Shown here in pieces: positions 17,388 to 26,620 of a stretch of 50,914 bases of DNA. Below the pieces are notes generated by a model, which saw only the letters and a program-made list of their open reading frames with translations, did no database searches and had not been told where the DNA came from. The position numbers were made by a program, and so were the translations under genes. This DNA comes from Polyangiaceae bacterium. GTDB lineage: Bacteria > Myxococcota_A > Polyangia > Polyangiales > Polyangiaceae. The stretch is from the NCBI GenBank assembly GCA_025453595.1, contig JALOQB010000006.1, forward strand, positions 1 to 50,914, written 5' to 3'. Each line of letters begins with the position of its first letter. Within the stretch, counting starts at the first letter, position 1.

Positions 17388-20300
17388 TCATTCCTTGCTG
17401 GACCACTCCCAGAACAGCTCGGGGCCGCCGCCGCCGCGGGTCCCGGCCTTGAGCCCGACGCCGGACACGGAGCGCGCCGAGTTCTGGAAGAGCAGATCGT
17501 AGGCGACCTCCCCCTCGCTCTGCCCGATGCCACGCGGGGGCCGGGTCGTTGTCCGTACCCGGGTCGAACCGTCCGCCGCGTAGCGCTCTCCCCGGTGATG
17601 GAAGAGCCGACCGTAGGCGCTGCGGTCGTCGTAGGGGTCGGCCCAGACGCTGATCCGATCCAGGAAGAGCAGCTGCGGCAGGTTGACTGCCATGTACGTC
17701 ATCTGGCGCAGCTGCATGTACTGGGGAAGCTGCGCCGCCTGGCTCGCCGGCATGTCCGGCTGCGACAGGTAGCGCGTGCGCCCCGCGTTGTTGATCGCCA
17801 GCGTGTCGAACAGCGAACCTACCCCCAGCCCCTCGTAGCTCGGGGCCTGCTTGCCGAGGGGGCCCGTCAGGTGAATTCGCACCGCCTCGCCGCCCTCGGT
17901 GGCCACGTCCCGCAGCGCCGCCTCGTGGGGAGGGCGCTGGAAGTAGATGTCAAAATACCCCCCCGGGTTCTCTGCATCGAAGCGCAGCTCTCCGCCCTCG
18001 ACCCGGTGCGCTCGCCCTCCGATCAGGATCGACCCCCCGACCACCGCCAGCTTCCCCTCCGTCTGCCGCCCTCGCCCGTCGATGCGCACCCGCACCGTCC
18101 CGGTGAGTTGCAGGTCCAGCGGCGCCTGCTTCACGTGCGCCGTGGGGGGCAGCTCGATCTCGATCTCGGTCACGCGGCCCGCCGGCACCGCCGGGCCCTC
18201 CGGCGCGGCCTCCGGCGAGGCCTCCGGCGCCGCGGCGCTCGCCCTGGGCTCGCTCGCCGCAAGCACCGGCAGCTTGCCCACCTCGCCCGCGCTCTTCACC
18301 TCGATCAGGTCGCCGGTGGTCACCTCCTCCTGCTGGTGCGCCCGCAGGAATCGATCCGGCGAGGAGAGATCAAGGGAGCGGATCTTTGTATGGATCTTCC
18401 GGGCATCCGGCGTCATCGCCAGCGTCACTCCCAGGTCGGCGTTCAGGCTGGCGCGGGGGGCGTCATTGGGACCGAACCGACCCCCTGCAACCAGCCAGTG
18501 GGCGGCCTTGAGGTCGAGGGTGGCCTGCTGGGGGGCGGCGCCCTCGAAGGTGATGCGACCGGAGGCCGAGAGGGAGCGATCGGGCTGGGCGCGGTCGGCC
18601 TCGTGGGCCTCGAGCTGCTTGAGGTCGAGGGTGGAGCCGTCGCCGAGGAGCTGGAGGCCGAGGCCCCGGAGCACGCGCTGGGAGCCGGGCATCTTGAAGG
18701 AGCCATCCCGGAGCTTGAGGCCGCCCTGGAAGGCGAGCCTGGTGGGGCGGTTGCCCTCGGGGGTGGCGAGGATGTCGAGCTGGGCCTGGAGGTCGCTGTC
18801 GACGGTGCCCTCGACGGCGCGGGTGATGGGGGTCGGGGGGATGAGGGAGGAGAGCTTTGTGTTCTGCCCGGTGACACTGATGGTGACGGGGAAAGGGGCG
18901 CCGTTCTTCCTGGCGTTGAGGAGCATCAGGGGGGCCGTGCGGGCCTCGATGGCGAGGCCCTCGCCGGAGGCGGGCTTCGCGTCGAGGCGGGCGCTGAGCT
19001 GGAGGGCAGAGCCGCTGAGGGAGAGCTCGGCGCGGGCCATGGATCCGTCGGCAGTAGGGAGATCCTGGACAGCGATGGCGCCCTGGAGGGAGGCGCGGGT
19101 GGCGGGGCCGCGGGCCTCGATCTTGCCGCCCAGCTTGCCGGGGGCCTCGCGCAGCGCCGGGACCCAGGGGCCGAGGGAGGCGAGGGTACGCTCGGGGATC
19201 GAGAGGAGCATCTCGAAGGGGGTGTTGAGGCCGGCGACGGGGGGCACCGGGGGGGCGCCGTCCTTGGGCCTGAGGGTGGCCTGGAGGGCGGTGAGCAGCC
19301 CGCGCCCTCCGAGGCCTGCCCTGGCGGCGAGGGTGGCCAGATCCTCGTCGGCGCCGCGGACGCGGAGGTCGAGGGAGGTCCGCTCGTCCTCCAGGGCGAG
19401 GCTGGCGTCCGCGTGGATCGGCGGCGCCTGGGCCGGGCCCAGGTCGCGCAGCGCGGCGTCGAGCTTGGCCTGGATGCTGGAACGATCGCCGCGGGCTTGC
19501 AGGTGCAGGCCGACGGTGCCGCGGCGGGCCTTGTTCCCCGGGATCAGCGCCGCGAGGGCCTGGGGGCGGAGCGTGGTGTCCAGGTCCCAGGTGCCCTTCT
19601 CGGGGGCCTTCACCAGCGGGGAGCGATCGAGGTCCACGCCGAGCTTGGCGAGCAGGTGCGCCTCGCCGTCTTCGCGTAGCCAGGCCTGGAGCTGCGTGTT
19701 CACCCGGACCGCTCCCCCCTCTTTCGGGCTCAGCCCCACGTCCGCCTTCACTCGCTGCACCCCCCCCAGCTTCGACGCCAGCGGCCCCTGGGCCTCCAGG
19801 TGCAGGTTGCCTTCGGGGGCGCGCGCCGAGCCTTCCAGCGCCAGGCTGGCGCTCACCGTGCTCTGCGCCACGTTGGGGGCCAGCTCCCGGGGGAGCAGCG
19901 GCATCAGGGAGCCCAGCGTCCGGCTCGGCACGTCGACCTTGATCGACAGCGCCCTGCCCGGGTCAAGCCGCGGCTTCTTCTCGACCACCACCAGCGGCGC
20001 CTTGATCTCCGCGTGGAGCAGCCGGTCCTCGGTGCCCCCCGCGAGCTTGTCCGCGTCCAGCACCATCGCCAGCGCGTCCCGCGAGGCCTTGCCTCGCGCG
20101 TGCGCCCGCACCCTGGCTGCCCCCCGATCGAGGGTCACGCGCAGGTCGTAGTCCGCCGAGGGCGCCGCCTGCGGCCCGTGGACCCGGACCCCCCCGTCGA
20201 TGCGCCCCTTCAGCCCCCGGTCCGGCTTGCCGAGCATCGTCATCAGCGCGGGTATGGAAACTCCATTGAGCTGGACGGAGGCGCCGCCTTCTTCGAGGAC

Positions 20301-21995
20301 AAAGCGGGAGGGATCGGATGGGTCTGCGCCCTTGCGGAGGCGGCCCCTGGCCTCGACGGTGGCGGAGCCGCCGGCCACGCCGATGCGGGAGCCGGGGACC
20401 GCGACCTCGAGGTTCTGGTCGAGGGAGCCGCGGACCTCGAGGGCGACGCCTTCGCCGAGGTTCACGCCCCGGAGCAGGCCGGGAGGCGGGGGCTTGCGCC
20501 CTGCGGCGGCGAGGGCCTTGCCGAGGGAGGGGAGATCGCCGCGAGCCTCGACCCGCAGGTCGACGTCCCTGGTGGCAGGCTTGAAGGTGCCGCGGCCCTC
20601 CAGCTTCTGCCCCAGGGCATCGACGGTGAGGTTCTTGAGGGTGAGCACCCCGTTCTCGTAGCGCCCCTCGGCGTGGACCTTGTCGACCGAGGTCTGGCGG
20701 ACCCGCGTGGGCCCCAGATCGAGGGTGATGCTGGCGGCGGCGTCCTCGCGGCTGGTCGCCTCGCCCTGCACGGCGACGGCGAGGGGGCCCAGCTCGACCT
20801 CGGCCCCGTCCTTGAGCTGCACCGCCCGGTGCACCGCGAGGCCCCCGGAGCTCAGGTTGACGACGAAGCGGGGCTTGCTCGCCCCCGAGGCGTCCAGGCG
20901 GAGCGAGGCCTTCACCGCGCCCCCGTCGGTCTTCACATCCACGTCGAGGCTGGGCTTCTCCCGGGAGCCATCGACCTTTGCCTCCAGGTCGACGTGGCTC
21001 ACCAGCAGCGGTTTGCCGAGGAGCGCGTTGACCTTCTCCTTGTCGAGCCGCACCCCCCCGAGGGACCCTCCCCCCGTGCCGTTCGGGGACCCGCTGGCCA
21101 TGCCCACCCGCGCCTCCACCGAGCCCGCCTGCAGCGCCAGCAGCTGCAGCTGCTGCAGCCCCGCGGTCACCTGCTCCTGGGAGAGCCCGACCGACAGACC
21201 CGCCAGCCCGATCGGCGTCGGATCCACCTTGCGACCGTCCGGCAGCGCCAGGCCCAGCGACGCCGCCAGCGGCAGCAGCTTGACCTGCCCCGACCCGCCC
21301 TGGAGCTTCGCCTCCAGCCCCGTGCTCAGATCCCCCACCGTCACCTGCTGACCGTCCGGCTTCTTCAGCTCGATCGACGCCCCCAGCCGCGACACCAGCG
21401 CGTCCACGTCCTTGCGCGCCGGGCTGGCCTCGACCCGGGCCTCGACGGCGATCCCCTTCACCGTCAACCACGAGCCGTCGAGCCTCTTCAGCTCGACCTG
21501 GCTCTCTGTCAGGCTCACCTTGCTCAGCCTCAGGAAATCGAGGGGCTTGCTCGGCTTCGGCGGCTCCGGCGGCTCGGCCCCGGGCTTCGGCGCGAAGAGC
21601 CTGCTCAGGTTCGTCCCACCCTCTTCCAGCTGCTCCAGCTTCAGCTTCACCCCGCGGACACGCACCTCGTTCACGTCGACCTTGCCCCGCATCAGCTGGC
21701 GCAGCGACGGCTCCACGTGCGCTTCTTCCAGGTACACCACCTCGGTCCCCGCCAGGTCCTTCAGCGAGAGCTGGCGCAGCGTCAGCCCCGATCCCAGCGA
21801 GAACCCCAGCCCGCCCAGCCTCGCCGCCCCGTTGACCCGCTGCCCCAGCCGCGCCTCCACCTTGCCCCGGATCCACTCGTTGCCGGAGGATGTATGGAGG
21901 TACCCTACAAATCCCCCGCCGAGGAGGGCGACGCCACCGAGCGCGGCGGCTCCTTGCTTGGCGCGGCGTAGCAGGCTCGAACGGCGGGAAGACAT
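17388..21995 (-). CDS. TamB-family (AsmA-like) envelope bridge protein
   Basis: A 1535-residue protein. An N-terminal signal anchor (AALGGVALLGGGFVGYL, residues 17-33) is followed by a very long run of repeating beta segments typical of the TamB/AsmA/YhdP superfamily (LGGLGFSLGSGLTLRQLSLKD, VEARGRLRKG, LDLKAAHWLVAGGRF). The C-terminal DUF490-type domain has VRIDGRGRQTEGKLAVVGGSILIGGRAHRVEGGELRFD and ends SRSVSGVGLKAG. Such proteins span the periplasm as a hydrophobic groove for lipid transport or help outer-membrane protein assembly with TamA. No TamA/BamA homologue is in the window. Ala/Pro/Glu-rich insert at about 1275-1300. Leftward gene convergent with the TerB pair. Confidence 0.88.
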   Translation of the reverse strand: MSSRRSSLLRRAKQGAAALGGVALLGGGFVGYLHTSSGNEWIRGKVEARLGQRVNGAARLGGLGFSLGSGLTLRQLSLKDLAGTEVVYLEEAHVEPSLRQLMRGKVDVNEVRVRGVKLKLEQLEEGGTNLSRLFAPKPGAEPPEPPKPSKPLDFLRLSKVSLTESQVELKRLDGSWLTVKGIAVEARVEASPARKDVDALVSRLGASIELKKPDGQQVTVGDLSTGLEAKLQGGSGQVKLLPLAASLGLALPDGRKVDPTPIGLAGLSVGLSQEQVTAGLQQLQLLALQAGSVEARVGMASGSPNGTGGGSLGGVRLDKEKVNALLGKPLLVSHVDLEAKVDGSREKPSLDVDVKTDGGAVKASLRLDASGASKPRFVVNLSSGGLAVHRAVQLKDGAEVELGPLAVAVQGEATSREDAAASITLDLGPTRVRQTSVDKVHAEGRYENGVLTLKNLTVDALGQKLEGRGTFKPATRDVDLRVEARGDLPSLGKALAAAGRKPPPPGLLRGVNLGEGVALEVRGSLDQNLEVAVPGSRIGVAGGSATVEARGRLRKGADPSDPSRFVLEEGGASVQLNGVSIPALMTMLGKPDRGLKGRIDGGVRVHGPQAAPSADYDLRVTLDRGAARVRAHARGKASRDALAMVLDADKLAGGTEDRLLHAEIKAPLVVVEKKPRLDPGRALSIKVDVPSRTLGSLMPLLPRELAPNVAQSTVSASLALEGSARAPEGNLHLEAQGPLASKLGGVQRVKADVGLSPKEGGAVRVNTQLQAWLREDGEAHLLAKLGVDLDRSPLVKAPEKGTWDLDTTLRPQALAALIPGNKARRGTVGLHLQARGDRSSIQAKLDAALRDLGPAQAPPIHADASLALEDERTSLDLRVRGADEDLATLAARAGLGGRGLLTALQATLRPKDGAPPVPPVAGLNTPFEMLLSIPERTLASLGPWVPALREAPGKLGGKIEARGPATRASLQGAIAVQDLPTADGSMARAELSLSGSALQLSARLDAKPASGEGLAIEARTAPLMLLNARKNGAPFPVTISVTGQNTKLSSLIPPTPITRAVEGTVDSDLQAQLDILATPEGNRPTRLAFQGGLKLRDGSFKMPGSQRVLRGLGLQLLGDGSTLDLKQLEAHEADRAQPDRSLSASGRITFEGAAPQQATLDLKAAHWLVAGGRFGPNDAPRASLNADLGVTLAMTPDARKIHTKIRSLDLSSPDRFLRAHQQEEVTTGDLIEVKSAGEVGKLPVLAASEPRASAAAPEASPEAAPEGPAVPAGRVTEIEIELPPTAHVKQAPLDLQLTGTVRVRIDGRGRQTEGKLAVVGGSILIGGRAHRVEGGELRFDAENPGGYFDIYFQRPPHEAALRDVATEGGEAVRIHLTGPLGKQAPSYEGLGVGSLFDTLAINNAGRTRYLSQPDMPASQAAQLPQYMQLRQMTYMAVNLPQLLFLDRISVWADPYDDRSAYGRLFHHRGERYAADGSTRVRTTTRPPRGIGQSEGEVAYDLLFQNSARSVSGVGLKAGTRGGGGPELFWEWSSKE

Positions 21996-22090
21996 GGTGA
22001 CAGGAGGCTAGCAGAGGGCTCTGACCCTGCGAAGCGCGGTCGCCAGGCGGCAAGGCGCAGGCCGCGGTGCGTCATGAGGTCGCCGCGGGG

Positions 22091-24679
22091 TCAGCCGGGG
22101 TCGAGCGAGGGGAGCTGCTGCTCGATGCGATCGATCCAGCGGGCGGCCTCGTCGATGGCCTCGCGGGCGAGGGGGTCGTCGAGGTTGATCCCCTGCTCTT
22201 CGAGGGTGGCGAGGTCATGGAGGCGTGCGAGGGTCGCGTGGAGGGCCGGGGGCAGCTTGCCGCGGGGGCCGAGCACGCGGAACAGGAGGCCCACGAGGAG
22301 CTGGTGGTCCCGGGCAGCTCTGGGGGGGGGGTTGGTCTGCTCGTGCCGGAGCCAGAGCAGCAGGGCCAGGGCCAGGCCCTGGTGGGCGGCGCGGGCGGCG
22401 TCGCAGGGGAACCCGGCGTCGAGGACCACCTGCGCCAGGCGCAGGCGCTCGCGGGCGCCGTGCAACGAGGGCGGGGCGGTGGGGTGGAGGCGGGTGCGCT
22501 GGGTGTCGGGGCTGGGCTCGTCGACCTGCACGGGGGGCGGGGGGGCGGTCGCCACCTCGACGAAGGAGAGGCCGCGAGGGGCCACCGGGGGAGGCTCCGG
22601 CGACAGCACCAGGTGCGCCACCGGCGGGGTCCGCGGCGTCTCTTCCGCGGCGTTATCGCTCGGTGCTTCCAGGATCAACCGGCGCAGCAGCCCCAGCGCC
22701 TCGCCGTCGAGCGCCCCGGCGTTGCACCCTCGCTCCAGGGGGCAGGACGGCGAGGTGCGGCGGGAGAACAGGTGCCCCTCCAGCGAGCGCTCGATCCCCC
22801 CTTCCGCGCAGAGAAACAGCTCGGTGAGCCCCCGGGTGTGGCCTGGTCGGAAGCCGACGCTGGTGCGCCGCTCGAGCTGCGCTGGCCCCAGCGGCAGGTC
22901 GAGGTGGAGCTGGTAGGTGACCTGGGGGAGCTGGAGGCGCGGGGTGGCCTCGTCGAGGATCAGGGCAAAAAGCGCGTCACCGCTGGAGGAAAAGCGCCGC
23001 GAGAGCAGGTGCCGGCGGGCCTCCTCCTGGGGGCGCTCCAGCAGCAGCGTGGAGAGGCCCATGCGGGTCAGGCGCGCCGCGGCTCGCCGGAGCGGCTCGA
23101 GGTGGGCGCCGAAGATCAGCACCCGGTGGGGGCCCTGGCGGGCGATCTCCTCGGCGATCTGCTCGAGCTCGTCCAGCTTCGGGGAGGCGAGGGTCTCGTC
23201 CTCCGGCGACAGCACCGAGGGGTCAGCCCCCAGCTTGCGGGCCTCCTCCAGGAGCCGCAAGAGCCCTGCCTGCCCGGGCTCTCGCTGGCGCAGCAGCGCC
23301 GCCAGATCGCCCAGCACGCCCATGGAGCGGGCCTGCTGCTCGGGCATCATGGGGACAAAGCGGCTCTGGCGGGTGAGCGGCGGGAGCTGGGGCAGCACCT
23401 CCTCCTTGCGGCGCCGCACCAGCAAGGGAGAGAGCAGCAGGCGCAGCTTGCTCAGGTTCTTGTAGCCGGTGATGGTGCCCCGGGCGTCCTGCTCGTAGAA
23501 CGCAAAATTGAAGCGCCACAGCGGGGCGAGCACCTGATCATCGACGAGCTGGACGAGGGCGTAGAGGTCGTCCAGGTGGCGGTCCAGGGGCAGGGACGTG
23601 AGCGCGTAGACGAAGCGAGCCTGGATCCCGCGGAGCGCGATCGCCGTCCGGGCCCGGAAGTTCTTGGCCCGCTGCGCCTCGTCCAGCACCAGCACGTCGG
23701 GCTGGAGCGAGGCGAAGGTCTCCCCGTGGTGCGCGATGGTGTCGTAGCTCACCAGCTTGTAGCGGGCCCCGGACGCCATGGCGGACCGCAGCGTCAGGCC
23801 ATCCCCGGAGAGCAGCGCGGGGGGCGACCGGGTGAGCCGCTCCAGCTCCCGCGCCCAGAAGGGCAGGGTGGCCGCCGGGGCCACGATCAGCACCCGATCC
23901 GCCTCCCCGTGGGCGCACAGGGTCTCGCAGGCCGCCAGCACCTGCATGGTCTTCCCCAGCCCCACGTCGTCCGCCAGCATCGCGCGGCCCTGGGCCACCA
24001 GGTAGCCGACCCCCTCGCGCTGGAACGGCAGCAGCGGCGCCGCCAGCCGGTCGATCTGCAGCCGCCCCTCCTCGATGGCCACCCTCATGCGCTCCCGCCG
24101 CGCCGCGCTCTGCTCCCGCGCCGCCAGCCTCGCGTGGGCCGGCGCCGCCGCATGCACCACCCGGATCTCCCCAGGGGGCGTCGTCAGCGCCGCCGGCACC
24201 AGCGGCACCAGCTTGCCACCCTCCTCGGCCCGCCACCCGCCCTTGCGCAGCAGCGCCTTGCTCCATGTCCCTCGCTTGAGCAGCTCCAGCCCCCCCCGGC
24301 TCCGCACCGTCACCGTGGGCCTCGCCGGTTTGCCCTCCAGCGCCTCGTACTGCCCCCGCAGCGCCCTGTTCCCTTGCAGCGCTCGCCTCACCGCCTCCAG
24401 GTGCTTGCAGGTCCCCAGGTCGTTGGTCAGAAAATCAACGCAGGTGCAGGTGTCCGCTTCCCCGCTCCCGTCCACCACGTCCACCAGGTACACCCCCCCG
24501 GACCCCTGCACCCGGTACGCCCCGTCCACCCGGTCCTCCAGCAGGCTGATCTCGTACGATTCGGTCTGCGCCCGGTGCTCTCGCATCGCCCGCTCGTAGC
24601 GGCGCACCGCCTCTTCCTCCGAGAACGATGCGCACCGCGGCGGCGGCCCGGCCTGCGCTGCCAGCTTGATCGTCTTCAC
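22091..24679 (-). CDS. SNF2-family DEAD-like ATPase with N-terminal SWIM zinc finger
   Basis: An 862-residue protein from a GTG start. Residues 78-93 hold a SWIM-type CxC...CxH zinc finger (CTC...CKH). The ATPase core begins about residue 215 with LLPFQREGVGYLVAQGRAMLADDVGLGKTMQ (Walker A Gly240-Thr244), then IVAPAATLPFW, LVSYDTI and motif II as DEAQ (333-336). Motif III reads ALTSLPLDRHLDDLYAL, where SNF2 proteins normally have LTGTPxxN. The final motif (LERRTSVGFRPGHTRG) is also a weak match to the usual RxxRxGQ. The C-terminal 200 residues are helical with a Pro-rich linker and no clear family. Probably a DNA translocase; full activity is uncertain because of the altered motifs. Confidence 0.85.
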   Translation of the reverse strand: MKTIKLAAQAGPPPRCASFSEEEAVRRYERAMREHRAQTESYEISLLEDRVDGAYRVQGSGGVYLVDVVDGSGEADTCTCVDFLTNDLGTCKHLEAVRRALQGNRALRGQYEALEGKPARPTVTVRSRGGLELLKRGTWSKALLRKGGWRAEEGGKLVPLVPAALTTPPGEIRVVHAAAPAHARLAAREQSAARRERMRVAIEEGRLQIDRLAAPLLPFQREGVGYLVAQGRAMLADDVGLGKTMQVLAACETLCAHGEADRVLIVAPAATLPFWARELERLTRSPPALLSGDGLTLRSAMASGARYKLVSYDTIAHHGETFASLQPDVLVLDEAQRAKNFRARTAIALRGIQARFVYALTSLPLDRHLDDLYALVQLVDDQVLAPLWRFNFAFYEQDARGTITGYKNLSKLRLLLSPLLVRRRKEEVLPQLPPLTRQSRFVPMMPEQQARSMGVLGDLAALLRQREPGQAGLLRLLEEARKLGADPSVLSPEDETLASPKLDELEQIAEEIARQGPHRVLIFGAHLEPLRRAAARLTRMGLSTLLLERPQEEARRHLLSRRFSSSGDALFALILDEATPRLQLPQVTYQLHLDLPLGPAQLERRTSVGFRPGHTRGLTELFLCAEGGIERSLEGHLFSRRTSPSCPLERGCNAGALDGEALGLLRRLILEAPSDNAAEETPRTPPVAHLVLSPEPPPVAPRGLSFVEVATAPPPPVQVDEPSPDTQRTRLHPTAPPSLHGARERLRLAQVVLDAGFPCDAARAAHQGLALALLLWLRHEQTNPPPRAARDHQLLVGLLFRVLGPRGKLPPALHATLARLHDLATLEEQGINLDDPLAREAIDEAARWIDRIEQQLPSLDPG

Positions 24680-24752
24680 ACAGAACCCCGGAGCGTCTTC
24701 GAGGGCATGTCCGCCTCATCCTACCCCAAAGCACACCCCCGGCGCTCTCGCT

Positions 24753-25451
24753 TCAACCCCGCGGAGGCCTCCGGATCACCCGGATCCCGGCCTCCTCGGC
24801 CCGCCCCTCGCCCCCCTGGATCCCCTCGCTCCCGGGCGCCTCGAACCCGCTCCCCGGGTCCTCCCCCGCACGGAACATCCGCCGATCCGTCACCACCCAC
24901 TCCACCGCCCGGTCCCCCTCCAGCACCGGGACCTCCACCAGCAGCTGGAAGTCGTAGGCCACCACCAGGCTTGTATAGGGTTTTTCCATACGCTCCAGGA
25001 GCCGGTCGTAGTACCCCTTGCCGTAGCCGATCCGGTGCCCCTTTGGATCGACGGCGAGGGCAGGTACAACGAGCAGATCGACCCGGGTGACAAGGGGCGC
25101 CTCCGGGGGCGGCTCCTCGAAGCCCAGGGGGCCCAGGTCGAGCTGCCCCGGCCCCTCCAGCGAGCGCAGGCAGATCTCGGCGCCTTCCTCCGTCGTGGCG
25201 GGGAGCGCCACCAGCTTGCCCTCCCCTCGCGCCCGGTCGAGGAGCGGCCGCAGATCGACCTCGTTGCGCCCCTCGATGGGCCAGAACAGGCCGACGCTGC
25301 GGGCCTGCTGGTACAGGGCAGAGCCCTCGATCCGCGCGATGATCTCCCGGGAGCGCTGGGCGACCGCCGTCGCCGGCAGCGTGTTCCTCACCCCGCGCAT
25401 GCGCTTGCGTAGCTCGCGCTTCACCGTCCAGCGCAGTACCGTCTCTTCCAT
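24753..25451 (-). CDS. 5-formyltetrahydrofolate cyclo-ligase
   Basis: A 232-residue protein. The ATG at 25451 (MEETVLRWTVKRELRKRMRG) is chosen over an upstream in-frame codon because it gives the family start with basic KxxLRKxxR. Diagnostic motifs are SVGLFWPIEGRNEVDLRPLL and VVPALAVDPKGHRIGYGKGYYDRLL, the folate/ATP-binding loop. The enzyme converts 5-formyl-THF to 5,10-methenyl-THF with ATP, recovering folate. A Gly/Glu-rich tail of about 35 residues extends past the usual end. It is 46 bp after the oxygenase gene and 73 bp before the SNF2 gene on the same strand. Confidence 0.93.
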   Translation of the reverse strand: MEETVLRWTVKRELRKRMRGVRNTLPATAVAQRSREIIARIEGSALYQQARSVGLFWPIEGRNEVDLRPLLDRARGEGKLVALPATTEEGAEICLRSLEGPGQLDLGPLGFEEPPPEAPLVTRVDLLVVPALAVDPKGHRIGYGKGYYDRLLERMEKPYTSLVVAYDFQLLVEVPVLEGDRAVEWVVTDRRMFRAGEDPGSGFEAPGSEGIQGGEGRAEEAGIRVIRRPPRG

Positions 25452-25497
25452 GAGCCCGGTGTACCACACGGCAGGAGGGCTGGCGCCTGCTGGCGCT

Positions 25498-26610
25498 TCA
25501 CCCCAGCTCGACCCACCCGGCCTGGTACCAGGCATGGAGCCGCGGTAGCGCAGGGCCGAAGGGCGGGGCGAGCCGGCGGTCGTCCGCGAGCCTCTGGAGC
25601 AGCGGCCGCTCCGCCTTGCTCGCCCGGACCTCCTCGCCGTTGAGGAAGAAGACCCCGCGGCGGCTCAGCATCAGGCTGGGGAGCGCCAGCCGCACGCCCC
25701 GGGCCTCGGCCCGCCGGGAGAAGGCCTCCAGCCCCAGGGGGCGCCGGGGCGGATCGAACGAGATATGAGGCTTCGGGTCGGAGAGGTACTCCCCCAAAAA
25801 TCGGCCGACCATCGCCGGATCCCAGCGCACCTGCGCGAGCATCGCGCTGACCTGCCCCACCATGTCTTCCCCGATCTCGGCCGGGTGCTTCGGCGGCCTG
25901 AGCCCCGGGTCCTCGTACATGCCCTCGGGGCGCAGGTGCTCGCCCAGCCACCCGAGAAAACGCTGCGTCAACTCCTCGGCGGACGGGGCACGGAAGCCCA
26001 CCGAATAGGTCATGCACTCGTCCAGGGCCACCCCGTGGTGCGCGTACCGCGGCGGCAGGTACAGCAGGTCGCCAGGGCCCAGATCCCAGCGCTCCTCTGG
26101 CCTGAAATCCTCCAGGATCTTCAGCGGCGCCCCCGGCACCAGCTCCATGTCCGTCTGGGCGCTGATCTCCCACCGCCGGTGCCCCATCCCCTGCAGCAGG
26201 AACACGTCGTACGAGTCAAAGTGAGGCCCCACCCCGCCCCCCGGGGGCGCGTAGCTCACCATCAGGTCGTCCAGCCGCGCGTGAGGGACAAAGCGAAACT
26301 GCTGCAGCAGCTCCTCCCCCTCCCGCAGGAAATGGTTCACCCCCTGCACCAGCAGCGTCCACCCACGCTCCGGCAGCGCCGCGAAGCTCTCCTCCGTGAA
26401 GGGCCCCCCCTCCAGCGTGTACTTCCCCCGGCGATGCCGCACGATCCGCGACTGCGCTCGCTCCTCGCAGGCCAGCCCCGCCAGCTCGTCCGGGCTCAAC
26501 AGCCCCCGGAACCCGGGGAAGGCCCCCCGCACCAGCAGCGGCTTCTTCTGCCAGTATTCCCCGAGAAACTCCGCCTCGCTCAGCCCACCCAGAAACGCTC
26601 GCCTCGCCAT
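25498..26610 (-). CDS. JmjC-type ribosomal protein oxygenase (RoxA/YcfD-like)
   Basis: A 370-residue protein. N-terminal FLGEYWQKKPLLVRGAFPGF and the cupin core VSYAPPGGGVGPHFDSYDVFLLQGMGHRRWEI give the HxD iron ligands (HFD), and PPRYAHHGVALDECMTYSVGFRAPS gives the second His. A dimerisation/winged-helix C-terminus follows. This matches the YcfD/RoxA 2-oxoglutarate/Fe(II) oxygenases that hydroxylate an arginine of ribosomal protein L16. It starts 10 bp after the pseudokinase gene stop, so it is cotranscribed with the kinase-like pair. Substrate here is inferred from family. Confidence 0.9.
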   Translation of the reverse strand: MARRAFLGGLSEAEFLGEYWQKKPLLVRGAFPGFRGLLSPDELAGLACEERAQSRIVRHRRGKYTLEGGPFTEESFAALPERGWTLLVQGVNHFLREGEELLQQFRFVPHARLDDLMVSYAPPGGGVGPHFDSYDVFLLQGMGHRRWEISAQTDMELVPGAPLKILEDFRPEERWDLGPGDLLYLPPRYAHHGVALDECMTYSVGFRAPSAEELTQRFLGWLGEHLRPEGMYEDPGLRPPKHPAEIGEDMVGQVSAMLAQVRWDPAMVGRFLGEYLSDPKPHISFDPPRRPLGLEAFSRRAEARGVRLALPSLMLSRRGVFFLNGEEVRASKAERPLLQRLADDRRLAPPFGPALPRLHAWYQAGWVELG

Positions 26611-26620
26611 CCTCGCTCCT

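Noticed and set aside
22067-25090. A 1007-codon open frame on the plus strand
   Set aside because: It is antisense to the SNF2 ATPase and the cyclo-ligase, both clearly conserved; its translation is Arg/Gly/Pro-rich noise typical of GC-rich shadows.
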